From: Verrucomicrobia bacterium GWF2_51_19
Lineage (GTDB): Bacteria; Verrucomicrobiota; Verrucomicrobiia; Opitutales; UBA12508
Assembly: GCA_001831095.1 (NCBI GenBank)
Contig: MIDP01000008.1
Location: 16,388 to 54,000, forward strand
DNA: 37,613 nt
Direction of reading: 5' to 3'
Position numbers and translations under genes: made by a program. This document shows, one piece after another, positions 15,907-22,673 of the stretch (its first letter is position 1; each line of letters begins with the position of its first letter). The notes beneath the pieces were generated by a model. It ran no database searches and was not told where the DNA came from. It was given only the letters and a program-made list of their open reading frames with translations.

Positions 15907-16113
15907 TTAAAAACATTCGACGATAAAAAAACGCTCACTACACCCGCCCTTGCCGATGGGGATCTTGACGAAGCGGCGGCATCGCGGACAATAGCCCGTG
16001 TAGGCGGTTTGATCCTTATTGCGATAGAGGCGGCCGTAGGCTCCGCATTTGACAAAGTTGACTCCTAAAAACGGTTTTTTGTCTCGACCTTCACTGTTTT
16101 TGTCAACATTCAT
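15907..16113 (-). CDS. Small conserved zinc-ribbon-like protein of unknown function
   Basis: The 68-residue product reads FLGVNFVKCGAYGRLYRNKD then YTGYCPRCRRFVKIPIG, with single Cys before AYGRLYRN, a CPRC knuckle and a later Cys (GGCSERFF). The pattern is like short conserved proteins I recall from Verrucomicrobia and Planctomycetes (YGRxY...CPRC...IGxGG...RFF), so it is likely a real gene rather than a shadow. It is divergent from folC with only 30 bp between the starts. No function is known to me. Two to four cysteines could bind zinc. Confidence 0.65.
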   Translation of the reverse strand: MNVDKNSEGRDKKPFLGVNFVKCGAYGRLYRNKDQTAYTGYCPRCRRFVKIPIGKGGCSERFFIVECF

Positions 16114-16143
16114 TATCTTTTAAATCGGCTCTAAAATCAATTT

Positions 16144-17313
16144 ATGGAATTTTTGGAGGCTTGTCAGTTTTTATTTCAACAACCGACGCACAAGCATGGG
16201 CTCGGGCGCATGGAGCGTTTTTGCAAAACAAATGGCCTCGTGTGGCCGAAAAACAGCATTCACATTGCGGGAACAAACGGTAAGGGCTCGACGGCTGCCC
16301 TCCTGGAAAACAGCTTCCGCACGGCGGGTTACAAGACAGGACTGTTCACATCACCGCACCTGATTTCGCCATGCGAGCGCATCCAGATCGATCGCAACAA
16401 CATCGACGAAGGCCGTTTTGCCGCACTCACGACACGCTTAAAGTCTCTGCCGGGCGCCGATTCGCTCTCGTTTTTCGAGCTCTTGACGGCGATGGCGTTT
16501 CTCGTTTTTGAAGAAGAGCGGCCCGACATCTGCATTTTCGAAACAGGCATGGGTGGCCGACTCGACGCCACCAACGTGATAGATCCGCTATTGACAATCA
16601 TTACATCGATCGGATTGGACCACACGGAGCATCTGGGCGACACCGTTGAGGCCATTGCGCGCGAAAAGGCTGGTATTCTCAAGCCGGGAGTCCCCTGTAT
16701 CCTCGGCGACTTACCACGAGAGGCAGACAGGGTCATTGCAACCATCGCGGCGGAAAGGGGTGTTCCGTTGTTTCCCATCGACACGGCCATACGACCAGCA
16801 ACGTCGCTAAAGGGCTGTTATCAATGGAAAAACGCCTCCATGGCAGTGCTCGCGGCCCAATGCCTAAAAAAGCTTTTTCCAAAGCTCGCAAACACCATTG
16901 ATTTGGCCCTCCAGACAACCTATTGGCCGGCTCGGTGGGACGTTAGAAGCGTCGCGAGCAACACCGTCATTCTCGACGTAACACACAACGAAGAGGGGCT
17001 GCAATACCTCCTGAAGGACCTCAGGACCTTCAATCGAGAGCATAGCAAGCCGCACCTCCTGTTTTCATGCAAGGGAGACAAGACCTTCTTTATTCCTGCA
17101 CTGGCACCCTACGTCGCATCCATGACCTTCACCCACATTCTCAGGCCCGGCGGCTGTCCGACAGCAACAATGGCCGACGTCGCCCGCAATTGCTTTGATG
17201 GCGCCATCGCCGTGACGGATGACGTCGTGACACCCATTCAGACGGCCGCCAATGCCACTTTTCTCGTCACGGGATCCTGCTTTTTAATCGAGCGAGTCGC
17301 CGCTATTTTTTAA
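16144..17313 (+). CDS. folC: Folylpolyglutamate synthase / dihydrofolate synthase
   Basis: FolC adds glutamate to dihydropteroate and/or folates in an ATP-dependent Mur-ligase-like reaction. The 389-residue sequence has the P-loop IAGTNGKGST (41-50), the TSPHL motif, FETGMGGRLDATNVI, GLDHTEHLGDT and AREKAGILK, all hallmarks of the family; the C-terminal domain has ILDVTHNEEGL. It is slightly short of the roughly 420 typical residues. Its stop overlaps the next start (TAATG), so it is co-translated with the GspE-like gene, an unusual pairing. Confidence 0.93.
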   Translation: MEFLEACQFLFQQPTHKHGLGRMERFCKTNGLVWPKNSIHIAGTNGKGSTAALLENSFRTAGYKTGLFTSPHLISPCERIQIDRNNIDEGRFAALTTRLKSLPGADSLSFFELLTAMAFLVFEEERPDICIFETGMGGRLDATNVIDPLLTIITSIGLDHTEHLGDTVEAIAREKAGILKPGVPCILGDLPREADRVIATIAAERGVPLFPIDTAIRPATSLKGCYQWKNASMAVLAAQCLKKLFPKLANTIDLALQTTYWPARWDVRSVASNTVILDVTHNEEGLQYLLKDLRTFNREHSKPHLLFSCKGDKTFFIPALAPYVASMTFTHILRPGGCPTATMADVARNCFDGAIAVTDDVVTPIQTAANATFLVTGSCFLIERVAAIF

Positions 17314-18416
17314 TGAAACACACAACTCCAGAAACGTTAGCCCTCGTTCCACAGGCCGTCGCGCTGCAATACAAGGTAGTACCCTCACACGAGAACATGG
17401 ATGCACTCGTCTTGTGGAGCGATGGTAGCTTATCGGCGCAGCAAAAAACGCTCTTGCGCGCGCAACTCCACTGTGATTTTAAGCTCCGCATCGCCGAAAC
17501 GGCCGTCATCGAACGTTGGTTGAGTTTTTATTACCGCTGCCCTCCCTCGTCCGAACCCGCTCAAAAAACGACGCTTCTGGACACTCCTGAACGCCCCTTA
17601 ATCGACCTCGCCATCACCGAAGGGGTCTCCGATATCCACATTGGCCGCGACATCTTTTTTCGCAAACACGGCTTGTTCCGCAAACAAGAGCTCATGCCCA
17701 CTCCACAGTTGATCCGGCGGTTGAAATACCTCGCCCACTGCGACGTCAACGACAAGTACGTCCCCGAAGACGGCCATTTTTTCTACATATGGGGCGAACA
17801 GACTTTTGACATTCGCCTGTCCAAGGTTGAGTCGACGCATGAAACATCGATCGTCCTACGCATTCTCAATAACCAATCCCTCGATCTCGAAAAACTGGGC
17901 ATGCCCAGGGACATTTTGTTATCGCTGTTGGCATTGCTCTCGCAGACGGGCCTGCTCTTGATCACTGGCCCCACTGGCAGCGGAAAAACAACAACCGCCT
18001 GTTCGCTCCTCGCCCACCTCAATCGAAGTGATCTCAAAATCGTCACCGCCGAAGACCCCATTGAGTACGTCATTGACGGCGTCTGTCAGTCCATGGTGTC
18101 GCCACAGGCCTCCTTCGCACAACTGATCAGGCAATTCCTGCGGCAAGACCCCGATATCCTCTTTATTGGCGAAATCCGAGATGCCGAAACAGCCGAATCC
18201 GCATTTTCAGCCGCACTCACAGGCCACCTAGTCATCAGCACGCTCCACGCAGACAACACTGACACATGCCTACTGCGTCTCCGCGAATTGGGTGTCTCGC
18301 AGGAAGTCGTACAGGCGGCCCTACTCGCCATCCTCAATCAAAAGCTAATACCGATTGCTGGAGGCGTTGAGCCGCGGTTTTCCCTAGCCTTTGCGAATGA
18401 GCAATTTACAAAATAG
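17313..18416 (+). CDS. Orphan GspE/PilB-type secretion ATPase, short form
   Basis: Hexameric ATPases of this family power type II secretion or type IV pilus assembly from the cytoplasm. The 367-residue protein has a short N-terminal domain, then SDIHIGRD, the Walker A GPTGSGKTTT (K225), TAEDPIEY, an arginine-rich RQFLRQDPDILFIGEIRDAE (Asp box and Walker B) and LTGHLVISTLHAD (His box). It lacks the tetracysteine zinc module usual in GspE/PilB and most of their N-terminal domain, so it is about 200 residues shorter. No pilin, GspD or inner-membrane partner is nearby. Competence, given dprA/comM in the window, or pilus retraction are possible roles. Confidence 0.85.
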   Translation: MKHTTPETLALVPQAVALQYKVVPSHENMDALVLWSDGSLSAQQKTLLRAQLHCDFKLRIAETAVIERWLSFYYRCPPSSEPAQKTTLLDTPERPLIDLAITEGVSDIHIGRDIFFRKHGLFRKQELMPTPQLIRRLKYLAHCDVNDKYVPEDGHFFYIWGEQTFDIRLSKVESTHETSIVLRILNNQSLDLEKLGMPRDILLSLLALLSQTGLLLITGPTGSGKTTTACSLLAHLNRSDLKIVTAEDPIEYVIDGVCQSMVSPQASFAQLIRQFLRQDPDILFIGEIRDAETAESAFSAALTGHLVISTLHADNTDTCLLRLRELGVSQEVVQAALLAILNQKLIPIAGGVEPRFSLAFANEQFTK

Positions 18417-18430
18417 AAAAATGAACGCCG

Positions 18431-19426
18431 CTAGAGGCCCTTGCGCGGTCTTTTCACAATGAAGCATTCCAAAAAGCAGAGGGCCGAGGCTGCCAAAAAC
18501 CAGAGATAGCGGTCGATCGCCTCTGGCTTGACTTGCGCCGACAGCTCTTGGTCCGGAATACCCTTTAGCCCCGATTCGTAAACCTGATGCAGGCCATCGC
18601 CGTTGCCCAAATTGACAAAAAAGCCGCCAGTCTTGTCTGCGATGGAGGTGAGCGTTTGAACATCCAACTTCGTTTTTACAAAAGCGCCACTCGCGTCTTT
18701 GAGAAAGTCCGTGGAGCCGTCTGGCCGCCGCAGAGGAATCAATTCTCCCTTCTCCGTCCCCACGCCCACGGTAAAGATTTTAAGGTCGTCCTTGACGCTT
18801 TCTGCGAGCGCTACGCCCTGTCCTTCGAGATCTTCGCCATCGGTGATCAAAATGAGAATCTTGTGATTGGCGTCTTTAGAAAATGCCGTAAGGGCCTCAC
18901 GAATGGCCGCCGACACGTCTGTTCCAGGCACCGGAATGATATCGGTGTCTAGGGCCTCTAGCGACTGTCGAAACGCGTCGTAATCGGCCGTCAGCGGACA
19001 TTGCAAAAAGGCCTGACCCGCAAAGGCAACGAGGCCAACGCGGTCGCCCTTCAACCCGCTTAGGAGGTCTACGATGGCCAACTTCGACCGCTCCAAACGA
19101 TTTGGCTTGTAGTCTTCGGCCAACATGCTTTTAGAGGTGTCCAGCGCAAAGAGAATATCGATGCCCCGCGCCCGAGTCTCGACAAAACGTGAGCCCCATT
19201 GCGGCCTCGCGAGCGCCAAGATTAAGAAAATCAGCCCTAACATCCACAGCCCCGCCTTCAGCTTTCGTCGCCCTTCGCTCACACATAACAACTTCGGCAG
19301 CAAATTGACGGAAACAAACTGCTCCATTCGGCTCCGCCGGCCGCGCTCGAGCCAAATGAACCCAATAATTCCACCTGCTATCACAAGCGGCAACAACCAC
19401 AATACACCTGTCCACGCGAATTGCAT
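18431..19426 (-). CDS. BatA/BatB-like von Willebrand factor A membrane protein
   Basis: The 331-residue protein has two N-terminal membrane helices (about 7-25 and 58-72), a cytoplasm- or periplasm-facing VWA domain and a final helix near 308-324. The MIDAS motif is DTSKS (D96-S98-S100), followed by GLVAFAGQAFLQCPLTADYD and ILITDGEDLEGQ. This is the layout of Bat (Bacteroides aerotolerance) proteins, usually encoded with a MoxR ATPase and a DUF58 protein; those genes are not in the window up to the VWA start, and downstream lies the convergent GspE-like gene. Precise role unknown. Confidence 0.85.
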   Translation of the reverse strand: MQFAWTGVLWLLPLVIAGGIIGFIWLERGRRSRMEQFVSVNLLPKLLCVSEGRRKLKAGLWMLGLIFLILALARPQWGSRFVETRARGIDILFALDTSKSMLAEDYKPNRLERSKLAIVDLLSGLKGDRVGLVAFAGQAFLQCPLTADYDAFRQSLEALDTDIIPVPGTDVSAAIREALTAFSKDANHKILILITDGEDLEGQGVALAESVKDDLKIFTVGVGTEKGELIPLRRPDGSTDFLKDASGAFVKTKLDVQTLTSIADKTGGFFVNLGNGDGLHQVYESGLKGIPDQELSAQVKPEAIDRYLWFLAASALCFLECFIVKRPRKGL

Positions 19427-19517
19427 AAAATATTCAGCAGACTAAATGACATATCCTCGTCGCGCAATAAGAAAAGGCTCTTGACTAGCAGCGTTTGAAT
19501 TTTGGGAGAGAAGAAAA

Positions 19518-19538
19518 GATAATCTCTGCGAGATTATC
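19518..19538. promoter_or_regulatory. Perfect 9-bp inverted repeat upstream of the VWA gene
   Basis: GATAATCTC (19518-19526), TGC, GAGATTATC (19530-19538). A regulator-binding site is more likely than a terminator, as no T run follows on the plus strand. It lies 92 bp upstream of the VWA gene start. Confidence 0.4.
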
Positions 19539-19552
19539 CATTCTATGATTAA

Positions 19553-19583
19553 AGCGAAACTCGCATTTTGGCGCTGATCTTTT
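19553..19583. repeat. Family B fragment in the VWA/OMP divergent gap
   Basis: AGCGAAACTCGCATTTTGGC followed by GCTGATCTTTT resembles the right quarter of family B (GCGAAACGCATTTTGGCGCC). Another arm-like trace, CCATTTGTTATCGGTCTTA, lies at about 19630-19648. The 19427-20008 gap is mostly such debris. Confidence 0.4.
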
Positions 19584-19669
19584 ACCGCATGCGTCTTGCC
19601 TCATTGGCCTTCGGGACTGTCCAGAAAACCATTTGTTATCGGTCTTATGTCGTTGGTATTCATTTAATT

Positions 19670-19917
19670 AAAGACCTGTGTAAAATGGATGCAAAAATGT
19701 GGCTTTGCGCGAGTACGATCTGCCGTGTTAGTGGCCGTGCTGACCATCCAGCTTCGCCAATTTCTTTGCGAAATATAAAAATGCATGCATTTTTGTGTTT
19801 CGCTTTAAAGTTTTTTTGAGAGGGGGTCGGGGAGAGACTTTTTTTCAAAAAAGTCTTTCCCCGTGGCCAGTCGACGGAGCGCGAAACACATTTTGGCGCC
19901 ATTTTACACAGGTCTTT
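19670..19917. repeat. Family B element interrupted by a family C element
   Basis: Outer arms AAAGACCTGTGTAAAATGG (19670-19688) and the exact reverse complement (19899-19917) form a 19-bp perfect inverted repeat. After the left arm comes a B left half (ATGTGGCTTTGCGCGAGTAC, GATCTGCCGT), then about 125 bp of foreign sequence with family C copy C1, then the B right half from AGTCGACGGAGCGCG. The centre of the B element has been replaced, which indicates insertion or recombination. Confidence 0.75.
19768..19862. repeat. Family C hairpin element, copy C1, nested in a B element
   Basis: GCGAAATATAAAAATGCATG through TTTCGCTTTAAAG is a palindrome (GCGAAATA against TATTTCGC-like ends). It is followed by a G-rich stretch and a strong hairpin, GGGGAGAGACTTTTTT against AAAAAAGTCTTTCCCC (19829-19862). 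The same order recurs at 22098-22174. Confidence 0.6.
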
Positions 19918-19940
19918 GAAACATTTTTTAAAGTTCCCTG

Positions 19941-19968
19941 TTGACATCGACCCAAGAAGTTTTTTAAC
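19941..19968 (+). promoter_or_regulatory. Candidate promoter of the outer-membrane barrel gene
   Basis: TTGACA (19941-19946) matches the -35 consensus exactly. TTTAAC (19963-19968) at 16-bp spacing is a 4/6 match to the -10. It lies immediately downstream of the interrupted B element, 40 bp before the start codon. Confidence 0.5.
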
Positions 19969-20008
19969 GTCAAGTCTTGGTTGAGGTAAGAACCTTACAG
20001 ACAAAATT

Positions 20009-20590
20009 ATGAAAAATACATTCAAAGCAATTGTTGGTCTCTTGGCAGTTTGCGCAGCGAGCTCCGTGTTCGCCGCCGCACCCGCTAAAGAGAATAAAAG
20101 TGGTGAAGACATCTACATCGGCGCCAGTGGCGGAGTTATATTCCCCATGAAGGCCGATGGTCTTAAATACAAAACCGGTGGATCGGGCAGCCTCTTCGTC
20201 GGTACCAAGTACGAAGATTTCCGCTTCGAACTCGAAGGTACGTATAAGGACAGCCAGGTCAAAGAAATTAATGGCGAATCATGCGATTTTGACTACAGAC
20301 ATTTGGCAGGTCTTATCAATGCCTATTACGATCTGTCGATTCAGGAAAATCTCGATTGGTATTTTGGCTTAGGCTGCGGCTGGTCTAATGTTAAACTCAA
20401 GAACAATGTAGGTGATGGCGAGGACAAGGCAGACGTCTTTGCCTATCAGTTCATGACAGGTGTAACTTATCACTGCACCACAAACATAGCCTTGTTTGGT
20501 GGATATAAACTGTTTCACACCACAAAAGCCAATAGCACAAAGATGCCTTGGATACACGGTGTAGAAGTTGGCTTGCGCTACACGTTCTAA
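20009..20590 (+). CDS. Small outer-membrane beta-barrel protein
   Basis: The 193-residue precursor starts with a clear signal peptide (MKNTFKAIVGLLAVCAASSVFA, cut at about residue 22-23). The mature part alternates hydrophobic and polar residues in strands (IYIGASGGVIFPM, SLFVGTKYEDFRFELEGTY, WYFGLGCGWSNVKL, YQFMTGVTYH, IALFGGYKLFH) and ends in VEVGLRYTF, with the terminal Phe typical of BamA-dependent barrels. The length suits an eight-stranded OmpW/OmpX/OmpA-N-like barrel. It has its own promoter and intrinsic terminator, so it is probably a monocistronic, possibly abundant, surface protein. Specific function unknown. Confidence 0.82.
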   Translation: MKNTFKAIVGLLAVCAASSVFAAAPAKENKSGEDIYIGASGGVIFPMKADGLKYKTGGSGSLFVGTKYEDFRFELEGTYKDSQVKEINGESCDFDYRHLAGLINAYYDLSIQENLDWYFGLGCGWSNVKLKNNVGDGEDKADVFAYQFMTGVTYHCTTNIALFGGYKLFHTTKANSTKMPWIHGVEVGLRYTF

Positions 20591-20637
20591 GCTGTGTTCT
20601 AACGCATAAAACGCTTTTCTAAAAAAGGCAAATTGGG

Positions 20638-20686
20638 CCGTCTCTCTGTTTTGCGGGCATCCGCGGAATGGGGAGACGGTTTTTTT
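20638..20686 (+). terminator. Intrinsic terminator of the outer-membrane barrel gene
   Basis: CCGTCTC (20638-20644) pairs with GAGACGG (20673-20679) around a GC-rich inner hairpin (GCGGGCATCCGC), followed by seven T residues (20680-20686). It lies 48 bp after the stop codon. Confidence 0.85.
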
Positions 20687-20745
20687 GCGGGCAGCCTCTA
20701 CACTTTTCGCCCAAGTGTTGAGCTTCGTTGCTTCATTGGCGTCTT

Positions 20746-21936
20746 TTAGACGAGTTGAGACAAAAAGGTAGTTGCTGGGACAATGACAGGGCTTGTTTCT
20801 GCAAAGCAGTCTTGCGCGACAAAAGGCAGGTCAAAGGCGACTTGGAAGGCGTGAGGAGCGTTGAGGGCCTGTTGGAAGTTTTTCAAGTGCGGGGAGAGCC
20901 CTGTCTTGTGAGATTGATTGACCTCGACCAAAAACCAGGGCTTCTTGTTTTCTGTCACCAAGAAATCAACTTCTTTTTGATCCTTCGTCCGCAAGAAATA
21001 CAGTTGATAGTCTCCAAGGCCGGCATCGGTCCAAAATTGTGTAGCCTTCAGTAAGTGACTGGCAACAAAATTTTCACAGCGCGCACCCAGATCTTCGAGC
21101 GTCGACCAATCCCAAAGGTAGCATTTGGGCTCTTTTAGGAGTGACCGAGAGAGGTTTTTACTCCACGGCTTGAGAAAAAAACAAAAGTATAGTTGCGACA
21201 ACGCCTGGGTCCACCCGATGATGGTATTGACTGCCACGCGCACCTTTTTCGCCAATTGGCTGTAATTGACGAGCTGACCGGCCTGGTGGTGCAACAGTTC
21301 TGCCAAAACTTCTACCTTGGCGAGTTGTTGAATTTGGGTGAGGTCGCGCAATTCCCCCAAAGTTTGCTCCTGTCTCAAGCGTTGCCAGCGTCTGTGAAAG
21401 GTCTGACTTTGTTTAATAAATGGCTCTGGAAAACCTCCCCATTGGAAAAGCGCATCAAAAGCGTCAAATGAGATTGCCTTTGGCGCTTGCAAAAGACCTG
21501 GACTGCGCGACTCTTGGACGCATTCGGCAACACTCAGCGGGTGAATACGATACAGAAAGTAACGCCCCATCAAGCTGTCCTCACTGCGCCTAAAAATGTT
21601 TAGCTTCGCGCTCCCCGTGACCAAAAAACGGAAATGTGCCTTTTCGGTATCGTACAGGCCCTTGAGGTATGACTTCCACTGCCTATATTTATGAATCTCG
21701 TCCAGTAAAAGAGTCCTCTTTTCGCCACCCAAGACAGGCAAGGGCCGAAATGCGTGGGTCAAAATCTGCTCTCTATGTGGCAGCGAATCCCAGTTAAGGT
21801 ACGTATATGGCAGCAGAGCTTCCCCAACTTGTTTAGCCAATGTCGTCTTGCCCACTTGCCGAGGCCCACAGAGAAAGGCCATTTGATCATCCTGCTTAAA
21901 ATGCTCCACGAGGAGTGATAGATAAAAGCGATTCAT
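20746..21936 (-). CDS. AAA ATPase of the AAA_14/DUF4143 type (ATPase 3)
   Basis: The third relative of ATPases 1 and 2. Starting at M 21936 (MNRFYLSLLV) it has 396 residues and its Walker A GPRQVGKTT has the lysine at position 30, as in the other two; an ATG six codons upstream is the alternative. Walker B is TLLLDEIHKY, followed by LVTGSAKLNIFRR and DSLMGRYFLYRIHPL. SQLAKKVRVAVNTIIGW is the winged-helix segment. KEVDFLVTENKKPWFLVEVN ends the nuclease-like domain, but the usual Lys of ExK is Asn here (EVN), so that site may be inactive. Upstream lie four 32-bp repeats. Confidence 0.85.
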   Translation of the reverse strand: MNRFYLSLLVEHFKQDDQMAFLCGPRQVGKTTLAKQVGEALLPYTYLNWDSLPHREQILTHAFRPLPVLGGEKRTLLLDEIHKYRQWKSYLKGLYDTEKAHFRFLVTGSAKLNIFRRSEDSLMGRYFLYRIHPLSVAECVQESRSPGLLQAPKAISFDAFDALFQWGGFPEPFIKQSQTFHRRWQRLRQEQTLGELRDLTQIQQLAKVEVLAELLHHQAGQLVNYSQLAKKVRVAVNTIIGWTQALSQLYFCFFLKPWSKNLSRSLLKEPKCYLWDWSTLEDLGARCENFVASHLLKATQFWTDAGLGDYQLYFLRTKDQKEVDFLVTENKKPWFLVEVNQSHKTGLSPHLKNFQQALNAPHAFQVAFDLPFVAQDCFAETSPVIVPATTFLSQLV

Positions 21937-21958
21937 GATGTTCCCATTTTTCATAACC

Positions 21959-22086
21959 CTGCAAATCAGTCAAGACTATTTTGCAGTAGCCTGAAAATCA
22001 GTCGCGACTATTTTGCAGTCCATTGAAAATCAGTCGCGACTATTTTGCAGTGGGCTGAAAATTGGTCGGCAATGAACCTTTCTGAT
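21959..22086. repeat. Four tandem 32-bp repeats with a palindromic core, upstream of ATPase 3
   Basis: Units start at 21959, 21991, 22023 and 22055, exactly 32 bp apart. The repeated part is CTGAAAATCAGTCGCGACTA then TTTTGCAGT; the core AGTCGCGACT is a perfect 10-bp palindrome in units 2 and 3 and AGTCAAGACT in unit 1. Unit 4 diverges after CTGAAAATTGGTCGG. The array ends 22 bp from the preferred ATPase 3 start. No unique spacers and no cas genes, so it is not a CRISPR. Confidence 0.85.
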
Positions 22087-22097
22087 ATCCATTCGCT

Positions 22098-22174
22098 GCG
22101 AAATACAACAATGCGATGTATTTTAGTATTTCGCTTTAAAAGTGTTTTGGGGGAAGGTCCAGAACCCCCTTTTT
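22098..22174. repeat. Family C hairpin element, copy C2
   Basis: GCGAAATACAACAATGCGAT through TTTCGCTTTAAAA matches C1 closely, followed by GGGGG (22149-22153), a short loop, CCCCC and five T residues: an intrinsic-terminator shape. It directly abuts the left target-site copy of the MITE-like element. Confidence 0.6.
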
Positions 22175-22178
22175 ATTC

Positions 22179-22632
22179 CCTCAATCATTAGCGAAAAACA
22201 AGTCATATCGATTGCGTTGCCTGTCTAATTGACGCCTGCAGGGTCATGAGTGTTCTAATGTAAATTTCACCAAATGGTGAAAACGACTTATTGAATTTCT
22301 AACCGGTCCGCGCCTGCAAGACGCACTGGAATACTGCAGCGCAAAAAAAATCACGAAAAAGCTTGACTTTTTGTAAAAATACTATATTTGAAGATTCTTT
22401 TCTAAAAACAGAGACAAATCCATTCCAATATCTTGTTTTTTACAGCCAAAGCCGCTCTCGAAGGCTGAAGGAGTGCGCCACAAATGGCTCCATAGACCCG
22501 CCGAGCTCTTTAACGGCGCATCGAGGGCGTGTTGTCACACGCAGAGTTGCAGGAAGTTAGTACTTTTAACGGCGCATCCAGGGCGCATCGGAAAACCGAT
22601 GCGCGGTAATAAAATTTCGCTAATGATTGAGG
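22179..22632. mobile_element. MITE-like element, 454 bp, with 18-bp TIRs and 8-bp target duplication
   Basis: CCTCAATCATTAGCGAAA (22179-22196) and its exact reverse complement (22615-22632) are terminal inverted repeats. The flanks are direct copies of TTTTATTC (22171-22178 and 22633-22640), a classic target-site duplication. The interior holds no transposase or convincing ORF, so the element is non-autonomous; the helper transposase is outside the window. A solo end lies at 5936-5953. The 8-bp duplication is compatible with several IS families; the TIR is not one I recognise. Confidence 0.8.
22509..22604 (+). repeat. Direct repeats each followed by a hairpin, inside the MITE-like element
   Basis: TTTAACGGCGCATCGAGGGC (from 22509) recurs at 22565 with one mismatch. 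The first is followed by the stem GCGTG/CACGC (22527-22542), the second by a perfect hairpin GCGCATCGG-AAAA-CCGATGCGC (22583-22604). They may encode a structured RNA or protein-binding sites. No known RNA family is recognised. Confidence 0.5.
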
Positions 22633-22673
22633 TTTTATTCCATAAAAAGTGGTTTCCGGTCGCCACAAGTTAC

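Noticed and set aside
21959..22086. CRISPR array
   Set aside because: Units are contiguous at exactly 32 bp with no variable spacers and no cas genes nearby.
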